Shown piece by piece: positions 8,501 to 17,036 of a DNA stretch of 64,000 nt (position 1 is its first letter; each line of letters opens with the position of its first letter). The position numbers and the translations under genes are program-made. A model generated the notes under the pieces. That model searched no databases. It was not told the DNA's origin and saw only the letters and a program-made list of their open reading frames with translations. The DNA lies in assembly GCA_002162675.1 (NCBI GenBank), contig MAAE01000053.1:124001-188000 (forward strand). Direction: 5' to 3'. Source of the DNA: Colwellia sp. 39_35_sub15_T18 (GTDB lineage Bacteria; Pseudomonadota; Gammaproteobacteria; Enterobacterales; Alteromonadaceae).

Positions 8501-9808
8501 ATGAATGCATCAACTAATCTTCCCACTAGCAATTCAGAGCAACTTTTTGCTCAAGCAAAAGAAGTTATTCCCGGCGGTGTCAATTCACCTGTACGCGCCT
8601 TTAGCAGTGTGGGTGGCACGCCATCGTTTATTAAACGTGCTCAGGGCGCTTATATCTATGATGCCGACGATAACGCTTATATTGATTATGTTGGCTCATG
8701 GGGACCAATGATTTTAGGCCACAATCACCCAGCAATTTTAGATGCGGTCATTAATACCGCTCAAAATGGTTTAAGCTTTGGCGCACCTACTGAGTTAGAA
8801 ATAACCATGGCAGAAAAAGTACGTGAGTTAGTGCCGTCAATGGAGTCTTTGCGTATGGTTAGCTCAGGCACCGAGGCAACCATGAGTGCTATTCGTTTAG
8901 CCCGAGGCTTTACCGGTCGCGATAAAATATTAAAATTTGAAGGCTGCTACCACGGTCATGCTGATTCATTGTTAGTTAAAGCGGGTTCAGGAGCTTTAAC
9001 GTTAGGCGTGCCTAATTCTCCGGGCATTCCTGCTGATTTTGCTAAGCACACGTTAACGGTTAGTTATAATAACCTTGAGCAAGTGCAAGAAATTTTCGCT
9101 AAATATCCAGATCAAATTGCCTGTATTATTGTTGAGCCTGTCGCGGGCAACATGAATTGTATCCCGCCTATTGAAGGTTTTCTTGAAGGCTTACGTGCAG
9201 TGTGTGACGAATACAGTGCCGTGCTTATTTTTGATGAAGTGATGACAGGATTTCGCGTTGCCTTGGGCGGCGCACAAGCCCATTACAATATCAAACCCGA
9301 TTTAACGACTTTAGGTAAAGTCATTGGCGGCGGCATGCCTGTTGGTGCTTTTGGTGGCAAAAAAGAAATCATGAATTACATTGCCCCTGTGGGTCCTGTA
9401 TATCAAGCAGGGACACTTTCTGGCAATCCTATTGCCATGGCTGCGGGCTTAGCGTCGTTAACTGAATTAGCAAAAGGTGATAAACACCAGCAATTAACGG
9501 CTGCGACTGAAAAGTTAGCCATGGGTTTAAAAGCGGCGGCTGAGCGACACGGTGTTAATTTAAGCATTAATTATGTCGGTGCCATGTTTGGTTTCTTTTT
9601 CACGAATGATGAAACACCCATCACTACTTTTGAGCAAGTGATGGCCTGTGATGGTGAAAAATTTAAACGTTTCTTCCATTTAATGTTAGAGCATGGGGTT
9701 TATTTGGCGCCATCTGCCTTTGAAACTGGCTTTTTATCGATGGCTCACAGCGATGAAATTATTGAACAAACCTTAGAAGCGGCGGCTAAGTGTTTTTCAC
9801 AGCTGTAA
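8501..9808 (+). CDS. hemL: Glutamate-1-semialdehyde 2,1-aminomutase
   Basis: PLP enzyme converting glutamate-1-semialdehyde to 5-aminolevulinate, the haem precursor. The 435-residue length is standard. Visible motifs: [11 protein letters not shown] at the N-terminus, [17 protein letters not shown] (PLP-contacting Asp) and [17 protein letters not shown] containing the PLP lysine. AAAAGAG upstream of the ATG is a weak ribosome site. It is 114 bases after pyrB with no strong terminator between, so co-transcription is possible. Its stop codon begins a short 13-bp repeat array. Confidence 0.96.
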   Translation: MNASTNLPTSNSEQLFAQAKEVIPGGVNSPVRAFSSVGGTPSFIKRAQGAYIYDADDNAYIDYVGSWGPMILGHNHPAILDAVINTAQNGLSFGAPTELEITMAEKVRELVPSMESLRMVSSGTEATMSAIRLARGFTGRDKILKFEGCYHGHADSLLVKAGSGALTLGVPNSPGIPADFAKHTLTVSYNNLEQVQEIFAKYPDQIACIIVEPVAGNMNCIPPIEGFLEGLRAVCDEYSAVLIFDEVMTGFRVALGGAQAHYNIKPDLTTLGKVIGGGMPVGAFGGKKEIMNYIAPVGPVYQAGTLSGNPIAMAAGLASLTELAKGDKHQQLTAATEKLAMGLKAAAERHGVNLSINYVGAMFGFFFTNDETPITTFEQVMACDGEKFKRFFHLMLEHGVYLAPSAFETGFLSMAHSDEIIEQTLEAAAKCFSQL

Positions 9809-9847
9809 CTTCGTAAGAGTACTTCATAAGAGTAACTTCGCAGCTGT
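9808..9847 (+). repeat. Short 13-bp tandem array at the hemL stop codon
   Basis: ACTTCGTAAGAGT is followed by ACTTCATAAGAGT (12 of 13 matching) and then a partial AACTTCGCAGCTGT. The array starts on the last base of the hemL stop and each full unit contains TAA. The CAGCTGTA sequence also occurs just before the array. Confidence 0.75.
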
Positions 9848-9862
9848 ACTTTCTCCATAGTG

Positions 9863-9883
9863 CTTTCTTCACAGAGAAGAAAG
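9863..9883 (+). terminator. Small hairpin downstream of hemL
   Basis: A 7-bp stem CTTTCTT / AAGAAAG with a 7-base loop. There is no T run directly after it, so it may only be an RNA end-protecting structure. Confidence 0.4.
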
Positions 9884-9920
9884 TAATAAGCATGTAAATG
9901 TATTGAACCGATTGCACACT

Positions 9921-9957
9921 AAAAAGAGTTAGCCACTAACGGTTGCTAACTCTTTTT
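9921..9957. terminator. Strong bidirectional terminator
   Basis: A 13-bp perfect stem AAAAAGAGTTAGC / GCTAACTCTTTTT with an 11-base loop. It covers the stop and last codons of the convergent minus-strand gene, so it doubles as coding sequence. Confidence 0.9.
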
Positions 9958-10324
9958 TTAACCAAGTAAGTGCTTGTTGCCAACCTAAATCAATACCAGA
10001 AAAAGATTTTAAATTCCAACCATCTATTTTTCTAAGATTAACAATACTGTTAGTCACTAACTCACTTTCTTCATTATAATTCACTATGGCTATAGCCTTT
10101 AAATTAGCATGAGAGCCAATACTCAATTTCGCTTCAAAAGAAAAATCATAGTAATTGATTTTATTAACCAGCAAACCAAAAGCACCACTAAACTTATCCG
10201 TTAAAAAAGCTTCTAACTCTTCTGACATTTCTAGGGAAATTTCAATATCTTTATTAACAATAACTTCAGCAATACTACTACTTAATAACGTAATAGTTGC
10301 AAAACTTAATTGATGTTTCACCAC
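9929..10324 (-). CDS. Hypothetical protein, 131 aa
   Basis: Not recognised. The 131-residue protein is predicted α/β and acidic, with a weakly hydrophobic N-terminus that is not a convincing signal peptide because charged residues follow at once. The ending WQQALTWLKKELATVSG looks amphipathic-helical. It is convergent with hemL and its last codons form half of the terminator stem. It lies about 100 bases downstream of moeA on the same strand, but nothing links it to Mo cofactor synthesis. The clear reading frame and terminator support a real gene. Confidence 0.55.
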   Translation of the reverse strand: MVKHQLSFATITLLSSSIAEVIVNKDIEISLEMSEELEAFLTDKFSGAFGLLVNKINYYDFSFEAKLSIGSHANLKAIAIVNYNEESELVTNSIVNLRKIDGWNLKSFSGIDLGWQQALTWLKKELATVSG

Positions 10325-10427
10325 TTACCTCTGCAAGCAAAGAGTCACTTATATCTACTATAATAAAAGTGTAACAACAGCACAATCGTTTAATTAATGA
10401 TCGATTTTTATCCTGAATGATTAAACG

Positions 10428-11678
10428 CTAGCAAATAAACCGATCAAATAATTGCACTGACACCATCTCACCTGCTTGCACCTTGCCTTGTTTACTCGCT
10501 AAAACAATAAAACAATTGGCTCGAGCTAAACTAGATAAAATGCCCGAGCCTTGCGAACCAGTAGATTCAACCACATTTTCACCTGCTTCATTAATACTCA
10601 ATACGCCCCGTTGAAAGTCCATGCGACCAGGCGATTTTTTCAAATCATGACCACATTTCACTTGTAAAGTAGTACGCTTCAATACTTGAGCGTTTTGCAT
10701 TTTGGTTAAAGCAACCATAGCTAATTGATGAAATGTTACCAGCGCAGAAACCGGATTACCCGGTAAACCAAAAAAGATACTATTAGGCAGTTTGCCAAAC
10801 GCAAAGGGCTTACCTGGCTTCATGGCTATTTTCCAAAAACCAATTTCGCCTAAATCATCTAACACTGTTTTAGTATAATCAGCGTCACCAACCGAAACTC
10901 CACCTGATGAAATGACCGCATCGGCTTGGCTATCAGCACTAACAAATGCCGCTTTTATCGCCTCAAAGTCATCTTCAATAATGCCTAAATCAATAACATC
11001 AATGTGTAACTTGTCTAACATAGCGCGTAAAACAAAACTGTTGCTTTCATAAATGTCGCCCGCGTTTAACGCTTGTCCTGGCAATTTCAATTCATCACCG
11101 GTGGCAATTAACGCTACTTTAATTTTGCGGAAAACCTTCACTTCGCTAACACCCAAAGAAGCCAAAATACCAATATCAACGGCTGATAATTGTTGTCCTT
11201 GAGCAAGTACATGTTGACCTAGTTGAATATCTTCACCTGCCTTACGCACATGAGAACCAAGCTTTTTTCCTTTCAGCTCCTTACCTTTAAGAATAGTTAT
11301 ACGGTCAGCTTCTGCTTGCACATTTTCTTGCATTTCGACACTGTCACAACATGCCGGCATTTTAGCGCCCGTCATAATACGAATACATTCTCCTAACTTA
11401 CACTCGCCTTGAAAAGGCGCACCCGCCATAGAGCGACCCACCATAGTCAAAGTATGACCTTGAGATAAGCTGTCAATGGCAAAGGCATAACCATCCATCG
11501 CCGAATTATCATGATTAGGTACATTGAGAGGGCTAGTAATATCTTGCGCTAATACAGTGTTAAGCACCTGTGTTATGGGCAAGGTTAGGGTTTCGGTCAC
11601 GGGTGTTATTTGTGACAACATATTTTCTAATGCATCTTCAAAGGGTAATAAACCGGGCGCAGAACAACAATCAGACAT
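10428..11678 (-). CDS. moeA: Molybdopterin molybdenumtransferase MoeA
   Basis: Inserts molybdenum into adenylylated molybdopterin. 416 residues from the ATG at 11678, beginning MSDCCSAPGLLPFEDALENML; the Leu-Pro-x-x-Ala-Leu start matches the family (E. coli 411). A TTG at 11732 is possible but the extra residues are not conserved-looking. Motifs: DNSAMDGYAF, RIMTGAKMP, ISSGGVSVGDADYTK, KPGKPFAFG and FGLPGNPVSA. It is transcribed away from moaA; the roughly 320-base gap holds the moaA leader and presumably both promoters. Confidence 0.95.
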   Translation of the reverse strand: MSDCCSAPGLLPFEDALENMLSQITPVTETLTLPITQVLNTVLAQDITSPLNVPNHDNSAMDGYAFAIDSLSQGHTLTMVGRSMAGAPFQGECKLGECIRIMTGAKMPACCDSVEMQENVQAEADRITILKGKELKGKKLGSHVRKAGEDIQLGQHVLAQGQQLSAVDIGILASLGVSEVKVFRKIKVALIATGDELKLPGQALNAGDIYESNSFVLRAMLDKLHIDVIDLGIIEDDFEAIKAAFVSADSQADAVISSGGVSVGDADYTKTVLDDLGEIGFWKIAMKPGKPFAFGKLPNSIFFGLPGNPVSALVTFHQLAMVALTKMQNAQVLKRTTLQVKCGHDLKKSPGRMDFQRGVLSINEAGENVVESTGSQGSGILSSLARANCFIVLASKQGKVQAGEMVSVQLFDRFIC

Positions 11679-11855
11679 GGCAAACTCGCTTAACTTATTT
11701 AGAGTATTTTTAATAGCACTATTATCTCTCAATTAGCCATAAAAGTAATGGTGCTTTAGCTTTTATGATAATTATACTCATGTTAATCAAATAGCCTGAA
11801 ATCAAAAAATATTATTATGCAGGTCATTAAATGATATACTCAAGCGAGTATTTTA

Positions 11856-11993
11856 CACCGAGCTGAAATAGCTAACGCCACGTTTTATATAAACTGGTCA
11901 TGTTATTTTGAGCCGTAGTAATGATTTTATTGAAATTTATTGCTGCCAGGGTTAACAAGGAAACACGTTAGCCTCCCTACATTTGGAAAGGTG
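11856..11993 (+). promoter_or_regulatory. Structured moaA leader, probable Moco riboswitch
   Basis: The leader can fold into nested helices: CACC (11856-11859) pairs with GGTG (11990-11993), part of the moaA ribosome site, and GCTAACG (11871-11877) pairs perfectly with CGTTAGC (11966-11972). Conserved-looking blocks CCGAGC, GCTGCCAGGG, AAGGAAAC and GCCTCCCTAC followed by GGAAAGG resemble, from memory, the Moco RNA motif found upstream of moaA in gammaproteobacteria. Pairing of the Shine-Dalgarno would shut translation when cofactor is plentiful. The base pairing is seen directly; the ligand identity is inference. Confidence 0.7.
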
Positions 11994-11995
11994 AT

Positions 11996-12967
11996 ATGTT
12001 AACAGACAACTTCGGCCGTAGGTTTTATTACCTACGTCTATCAATTACTGACGTATGCAATTTTAAGTGTACTTATTGCCTGCCTGACGGTTATCAATGT
12101 GATCAGCCCCGTGATTTTCTCTCGCTTGCTGAAATCAAACGCTTAACCTCGGCATTTGCGGGTCTTGGTACTGAAAAAATTCGCATCACTGGGGGCGAAC
12201 CGGCCCTTCGAAAAGATCTTCCTGAGATCATTGCCACTTGTAAACAAACGCCAGGCATCAAAAAGGTCGTGATCACCAGCAATGGTTTCAAGTTACCAAC
12301 GCATTTACCCCAATGGTTAGATGCCGGTATTGATGCCATCAATATCAGTATAGATAGCTTAGATCCCAGACAGTTTCTTGCCATTACTGGCCATAATAAA
12401 CTTAATACCATTTTAAAGGGTATTGATATGGCACTTGCGGATGGTCGCCCCACCGTTAAAGTAAACACGGTATTGATGCGAGAATATAGCGGCCGAGATA
12501 TTCAAAGCTACTTAGACTGGTTAAAAGACACACCTGTAACCTTACGCTTTATCGAGCTAATGCAAACGGGCGAAAACCAAGCCTTTTTTGATGCTCAACA
12601 TGTCCAAGGCTCGCGCATTAAACAAAATTTAATTCTTGATGGCTGGTTACCTGTGATACAAGACAAAGCGGCGGGGCCTGCGCAAGAATTTTATCATCCC
12701 GACTATCAAGGCCGAATTGGTCTGATCATGCCCTATTCCAAAAACTTTTGTGACAGCTGTAATCGCTTACGCGTTAGTTCATCTGGCAAATTACATCTGT
12801 GCTTATTCGGTGAAAGTGGTTTATCTTTGCGTGAACAAATGCAAAGCGATGATATTGAGCCACTACAAGCACAAATATTGTCTTTATTAGGCGATAAAAA
12901 AGCAACACACTTTCTACATGACAAGCTCACTGGCGCTACCAAGCATTTAGCCATGTTAGGCGGTTAG
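11996..12967 (+). CDS. moaA: GTP 3',8-cyclase MoaA
   Basis: Radical SAM enzyme that, with MoaC, converts GTP to cyclic pyranopterin monophosphate, the first step of Mo cofactor synthesis. 323 residues. The N-terminal SAM cluster motif is CNFKCTYC; the second cluster uses CDSC...C in the C-terminal region (CDSCNRLRVSSSGKLHLC). The protein ends in the Gly-Gly pair characteristic of MoaA. GGAAAGGTG forms the ribosome site and is part of the leader structure. It is the first gene of a run extending to moeB. Confidence 0.97.
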   Translation: MLTDNFGRRFYYLRLSITDVCNFKCTYCLPDGYQCDQPRDFLSLAEIKRLTSAFAGLGTEKIRITGGEPALRKDLPEIIATCKQTPGIKKVVITSNGFKLPTHLPQWLDAGIDAINISIDSLDPRQFLAITGHNKLNTILKGIDMALADGRPTVKVNTVLMREYSGRDIQSYLDWLKDTPVTLRFIELMQTGENQAFFDAQHVQGSRIKQNLILDGWLPVIQDKAAGPAQEFYHPDYQGRIGLIMPYSKNFCDSCNRLRVSSSGKLHLCLFGESGLSLREQMQSDDIEPLQAQILSLLGDKKATHFLHDKLTGATKHLAMLGG

Positions 12968-12968
12968 T

Positions 12969-13610
12969 ATGACTTCTTTTACCAACGCAACTATTGGCAA
13001 TGGCTGTTTAGGTGTCGTGCTTGCAGGTGGTTTATCTTCTCGTATGGGGCAGGATAAAGCACAGCTATTGAGAAAAAGCACTGCTACGCTTTCCATGCCT
13101 TCCATGCTTGAATTTTCCAAACAAATGCTGAGTGATTCAGGCATTAATAACATTGTGGTTAGTGGTGATAATTATGATGTGCCCGATCAAGTCAAGCAAA
13201 GTGGCCCTGTTGGCGGCATTTTCAGTGTTTTGTCGAACTTCCCACAGGCTAAATCCTTATTAATATTACCCGTCGATTTACCTTTTATCACCGCCAGAGC
13301 ATTAACTGATTTACGGCTAAAGGGTGAGTTAAGCCAAAAAGCGACTTACTTTGCTGGGCATAATATTCCCTTATATTTACCTAATAATGCTTATGTGGCG
13401 CTATTTTTAGCACAAGCTTTTACGATAACAAACAGTAATAAGTGCCAAGACTCTCGATTAGGTTCTCAATCAGAAAAAAAGGGCCCTTCAATTAAGGCCT
13501 TATTAAAGCAAGTGCCCCATCAAGCGATTAAAAGCCGTGATGCAAAGACTTTATTTAATAGCAATACGCCTGAACAATGGCAGCAAGCAAAACAACAATT
13601 TAATTTGTAA
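12969..13610 (+). CDS. mobA: Molybdenum cofactor guanylyltransferase MobA
   Basis: Attaches GMP to molybdopterin to form the bis-MGD cofactor used by DMSO-reductase-family enzymes. 213 residues with the nucleotidyltransferase signature VVLAGGLSSRMGQDKAQL near the start and LPVDLPF in the middle. It starts one base after the moaA stop, so it is translationally linked. A low-complexity stretch near residues 155-170 (NSNKCQDSRLGSQSEKKG) is unusual. Its presence predicts a bis-MGD enzyme in the genome, consistent with the molybdoenzyme at 60.7 kb. Confidence 0.93.
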   Translation: MTSFTNATIGNGCLGVVLAGGLSSRMGQDKAQLLRKSTATLSMPSMLEFSKQMLSDSGINNIVVSGDNYDVPDQVKQSGPVGGIFSVLSNFPQAKSLLILPVDLPFITARALTDLRLKGELSQKATYFAGHNIPLYLPNNAYVALFLAQAFTITNSNKCQDSRLGSQSEKKGPSIKALLKQVPHQAIKSRDAKTLFNSNTPEQWQQAKQQFNL

Positions 13611-13666
13611 ACCCTTAATTTTTAACCTATTTATTTTAAACAAAGCAGCGTAACAAGGAAAAACCT

Positions 13667-14224
13667 ATGTCAGCACATGGCGGCACAACTTTTATTCCCT
13701 TAAATATTGCAGTATTGACCGTTTCAGATACACGCACGACAGAAAATGATACCTCAGGTCAAGCATTAATCGAACGCCTCACCACTGCTGGCCATAACTT
13801 AGCAGACAAAGCGATTGTCGTTGATGATGTTTACCAACTGCGCGCGCAAGTTTCAAAATGGATTGCTGATGACAGCATTAACGCCATCATTTCAACCGGC
13901 GGTACAGGTTTCACCGAGCGCGACAACACTCCTGAAGCATTAATGGCTTTGTTTGATAAAAACGTCGAGGGCTTCGGAGAAGTATTTCGTCACGTATCAT
14001 TAAACGAAATAGGCACTTCCACCATTCAATCACGCGCTTTTGGTGGTATCGCCAATAAAACGGTGATTTTATGTGTACCGGGTTCAACTAATGCCTGTAA
14101 AACGGCTTGGGATAAAGTGATTAAAGAGCAGTTAGATGCCAGTCACAAGCCTTGTAACTTTGTTCCGCACTTAAACATTACTGCCGAGTCTTCAACCGTA
14201 GAAAAGTGTGAGAGTCGCGGCTAA
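13667..14224 (+). CDS. moaB: Molybdopterin adenylyltransferase MoaB/MogA family
   Basis: Adenylylates molybdopterin before MoeA loads the metal. 185 residues with [17 protein letters not shown] and [13 protein letters not shown] motifs of the MoaB/MogA fold. The N-terminal extension [23 protein letters not shown] is closer to MoaB than MogA. No mogA is present in this island, so this protein probably supplies that activity. The stop overlaps the moaC start (TAATG). AAGGAAAAACC upstream of the ATG is a good ribosome site. Confidence 0.92.
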   Translation: MSAHGGTTFIPLNIAVLTVSDTRTTENDTSGQALIERLTTAGHNLADKAIVVDDVYQLRAQVSKWIADDSINAIISTGGTGFTERDNTPEALMALFDKNVEGFGEVFRHVSLNEIGTSTIQSRAFGGIANKTVILCVPGSTNACKTAWDKVIKEQLDASHKPCNFVPHLNITAESSTVEKCESRG

Positions 14225-14730
14225 TGACTGATCCTACCGTATCTAAAGCAAGCCATGTTGCACTGAGCCACCTGAATCAGCAGGGTGAAGCAAACATGGT
14301 TGATGTGACCGAAAAGGCCATGACTTCGCGTACAGCAACTGCGCAAGGTTATATTAAAATGAACCGCGCTACGTATGAGTTGATCACCACAGGTAAGCAC
14401 AAAAAGGGTGACGTTTTTGCGGTAGCACGCATAGCCGGCATACAAGCGGCGAAAAAGTGCAGTGACTTAATTCCTTTATGCCACCCTTTAATGTTGAGCA
14501 AAGTACAAGTTGATTTCAGCCTTGATGAAGAAAATTTACAAGTGATGGTAACAAGCCTTTGCCGTTTAACGGGGCAAACGGGTGTTGAAATGGAAGCCTT
14601 AACAGCGGTTTCGGTGGCCTGTTTAACTTTATTTGATATGTGTAAAGCGGCCGATCCTGCCATGGAAATTAATGGCATTAAAGTGCTCACCAAAGTAGGT
14701 GGTAAATCAGGACATTGGCAATCAAGCTAG
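14224..14730 (+). CDS. moaC: Cyclic pyranopterin monophosphate synthase MoaC
   Basis: Partner of MoaA in making cPMP. 168 residues with the family motifs [26 protein letters not shown] and [23 protein letters not shown]. The ATG overlaps the moaB stop by one base, indicating translational coupling. No unusual features. Confidence 0.96.
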   Translation: MTDPTVSKASHVALSHLNQQGEANMVDVTEKAMTSRTATAQGYIKMNRATYELITTGKHKKGDVFAVARIAGIQAAKKCSDLIPLCHPLMLSKVQVDFSLDEENLQVMVTSLCRLTGQTGVEMEALTAVSVACLTLFDMCKAADPAMEINGIKVLTKVGGKSGHWQSS

Positions 14731-14760
14731 TTTCGAAGGTTTGAGTAAGAGAGAAAGATC

Positions 14761-15009
14761 ATGATCAAAGTTGTTTTCTTTGCCGCTTTACGCGAGCAAT
14801 TAAATTGCAGTGAATTATCATTAAACAGCGACCAATTAACTACCGTCGCTGATTTAAAAACTGCACTGGCCAGTAAAGATGAAAATTGGCAGCAAGTATT
14901 TGCTAATAACGCGTTATTATCAGCGGTTAATCACGACATGGTGCATAGTGAACAAGCAATAAAATCAGGTGATGAAGTGGCGTTTTTCCCACCGGTTACT
15001 GGCGGATAA
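14761..15009 (+). CDS. moaD: Molybdopterin synthase small subunit MoaD
   Basis: Ubiquitin-like sulfur carrier of 82 residues ending in the required Gly-Gly (FFPPVTGG). Its C-terminus is adenylylated by MoeB, encoded at the end of this cluster, then thiocarboxylated and used by MoaE to make molybdopterin. The AGAGAGAAAG upstream is the likely ribosome site. Confidence 0.94.
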   Translation: MIKVVFFAALREQLNCSELSLNSDQLTTVADLKTALASKDENWQQVFANNALLSAVNHDMVHSEQAIKSGDEVAFFPPVTGG

Positions 15010-15085
15010 TTGAATAGCTATTGCGCGATTAAAATCCCGCCTACGGTAATTTTCGAGCTATGATGGTGACGAAGGAAGATTAAAA

Positions 15086-15550
15086 ATGACGACAAATACT
15101 GATGCTGAAATATCAATACAAACCGCCGACTTTAGCTTGGCTGATGAAGTCGCCTTGCTTGAGCAAGATAATGCTATTGATGGCGCGGTGGTGACTTTTA
15201 CAGGTCGGGTGCGCAATCAAAACGAAGGTAAAGAGGTGACCAGCTTAACGCTTGAGCATTATCCGGGTATGACAGAAAAGTCATTAACAAAAATTATCAA
15301 CACCGCTAAAGAGCGCTGGCGTATTGGTCGAGTAAAAGTTATTCATCGTGTTGGCGAGCTTTTTATTGGTGAGCAAATTGTTTTTGTCGGTGTTACCAGT
15401 AAGCACCGCCAAGATGCGTTTGCCGCCAACGAATTTATTATGGATTACTTAAAAGTACAAGCCCCTTTTTGGAAAAAAGAAAGTACAAAGCAAGGTAATC
15501 ACTGGCTAGATGCCAAAACAAGTGATGAAAACAAAGCCGCTAAGTGGTAA
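15086..15550 (+). CDS. moaE: Molybdopterin synthase catalytic subunit MoaE
   Basis: Large subunit that transfers two sulfurs from MoaD to cPMP. 154 residues. Family motifs: GAVVTFTGRVR, LEHYPGMTE, RWRIGRVKVIHRVGEL and KVQAPFWKKE, which includes the catalytic lysine region. GAAGGAAG upstream is a good ribosome site. Three bases separate its stop from the modA start. Confidence 0.95.
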   Translation: MTTNTDAEISIQTADFSLADEVALLEQDNAIDGAVVTFTGRVRNQNEGKEVTSLTLEHYPGMTEKSLTKIINTAKERWRIGRVKVIHRVGELFIGEQIVFVGVTSKHRQDAFAANEFIMDYLKVQAPFWKKESTKQGNHWLDAKTSDENKAAKW

Positions 15551-15553
15551 CTA

Positions 15554-16336
15554 ATGAAATTTTTCTTACCACTTAGCTTGGTATTACTGTTACTCGCTTT
15601 AGGCGGCAGTGGTTCAGTAGTGAGTGCCTCTGAACAACCGTTACGCATTGCGGTTGCCTCAAACTTCACTCCAGTATTAAAAAAATTACTTGTTGAATTT
15701 CATCAGCAAACCAAAATCAACACGCAAGTGATCAGTGGTGCCACAGGAACATTATTTTTACAAATAAAACACGGCGCTCCCTTTGATATATTTATTGCTG
15801 CCGATAGCGCAAGGCCCGCGCAACTTGAACAGCAAAACTTAGTATTAGCGAATAGCAGACACACTTATGCCCTTGGTCAGTTGGCGTTATTATCAATGAC
15901 TTCAAGCGCACGCTTAAGTGATTTACACAAGGTTCCGCAACGCTTTGCTATTGCCAACCCTGACACCGCGCCTTATGGAAAAGCCGCCAAACAAGCCCTG
16001 AAATACTTAAATATCTGGTCGCAATATCAACCCAAACTCATACAAGGCATTAATGTTAACCAAACCTTTGCCCAAATACGTAGCCAAGCCGTTAACAGCG
16101 GCTTAGTGGCTAACAGCCAACTGGTGCTAAATAACTTAACGGGTGTTATCATTCCGCCGGCTTATCATCAAGCAATAGCGCAGCAATTAGTGATCATCAA
16201 AAGCAGTGATAACATCAATAATGCCCAACGTTTAAGTGACTATTTACGCTCGGCTGCTGTTCAGCAGAAAATAGTTGACTGGGGTTATGCGAGCTTTGGC
16301 AATAATGAACAGGAACAGAGCCATGATCAGCCCTGA
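15554..16336 (+). CDS. modA: Molybdate ABC transporter substrate-binding protein ModA
   Basis: Periplasmic molybdate/tungstate binder. 260 residues with a signal peptide (about 1-25, ending SVVSA-SE), then IAVASNFTPVLKKL, SGATGTLFLQIKHGAPFDIFIAADSARP and NPDTAPYGKAAKQAL, all typical of ModA. It runs directly after moaE and overlaps modB by 14 bases, so import and cofactor synthesis share an operon. Confidence 0.95.
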   Translation: MKFFLPLSLVLLLLALGGSGSVVSASEQPLRIAVASNFTPVLKKLLVEFHQQTKINTQVISGATGTLFLQIKHGAPFDIFIAADSARPAQLEQQNLVLANSRHTYALGQLALLSMTSSARLSDLHKVPQRFAIANPDTAPYGKAAKQALKYLNIWSQYQPKLIQGINVNQTFAQIRSQAVNSGLVANSQLVLNNLTGVIIPPAYHQAIAQQLVIIKSSDNINNAQRLSDYLRSAAVQQKIVDWGYASFGNNEQEQSHDQP

Positions 16337-17036
16337 TGTACTTGCTTTAGTTACCACCTTAAAAATGGCAGCACTCACCACCATAATTTTACTGCTTATC
16401 GGCACACCACTCGCGTGGTTTTTAGCCAAAATGCAAAGTCGCTTTAAAGTCATTATTGAAGCAATTGTCGCCCTGCCCTTGGTATTACCACCCACAGTAT
16501 TAGGTTTTTATTTACTTATCGCTTTTTCGCCACAGTATTTACCGGGACAACTATGGCAACAAGCGACAGGACAACAGCTCGCCTTTAGTTTTTCCGCCAT
16601 TGTTATTGGCTCTGTACTCTATTCTATGCCCTTTGTCATACAACCGCTGCAAAAAGCCTTTGAGCAATTAGGCGATCCCTTACTTGAAGCTGGTAGTATG
16701 TTAGGTGCAGGAACGCTAGATAGATTTTTCAATATTGTTTTGCCTAGCACCAAAGCCAGTTTTATTACCGCTGCCAGTTTAGGTTTTGCCCATACGGTTG
16801 GCGAGTTTGGGGTGATATTAATGATTGGCGGCAATATTCCCGGTGAAACAAGAGTGCTTTCTATTGCGCTGTTTGATCATGTCGAAGCGTTTGATTATGC
16901 CCAAGCCCATCTATTAGCAATCAGTTTACTGGCTGGCTCTATGGTGCTTTTGTCAGCCATTTACCTACTCAACAGGGCAGCGCCTAAAACACCTAAAACA
17001 GCAAAAAAAGCTAAGCGGGTAAATAATGAACCTTAA
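16323..17036 (+). CDS. modB: Molybdate ABC transporter permease ModB
   Basis: Inner-membrane permease of 238 residues with about five helices. The EAA loop that contacts ModC reads EAGSMLGAGTLDRFFNIVLP, followed by the typical GEFGVILMIGGNIPGET. The ATG at 16323 (MISPDVLALV) follows AGGAACAG; the longer frame from 16275 overlaps modA further and adds residues not expected in the family. The 3' end overlaps modC. Confidence 0.94.
   Translation: MISPDVLALVTTLKMAALTTIILLLIGTPLAWFLAKMQSRFKVIIEAIVALPLVLPPTVLGFYLLIAFSPQYLPGQLWQQATGQQLAFSFSAIVIGSVLYSMPFVIQPLQKAFEQLGDPLLEAGSMLGAGTLDRFFNIVLPSTKASFITAASLGFAHTVGEFGVILMIGGNIPGETRVLSIALFDHVEAFDYAQAHLLAISLLAGSMVLLSAIYLLNRAAPKTPKTAKKAKRVNNEP

Noticed and set aside
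11679-11732. N-terminal extension of moeA from a TTG
   Set aside because: The family start pattern begins at the ATG at 11678, and the extension shows no conserved residues.
12103-12468. 121-codon minus-strand frame inside moaA
   Set aside because: A shadow of the conserved moaA frame, with no start signal and no similarity.
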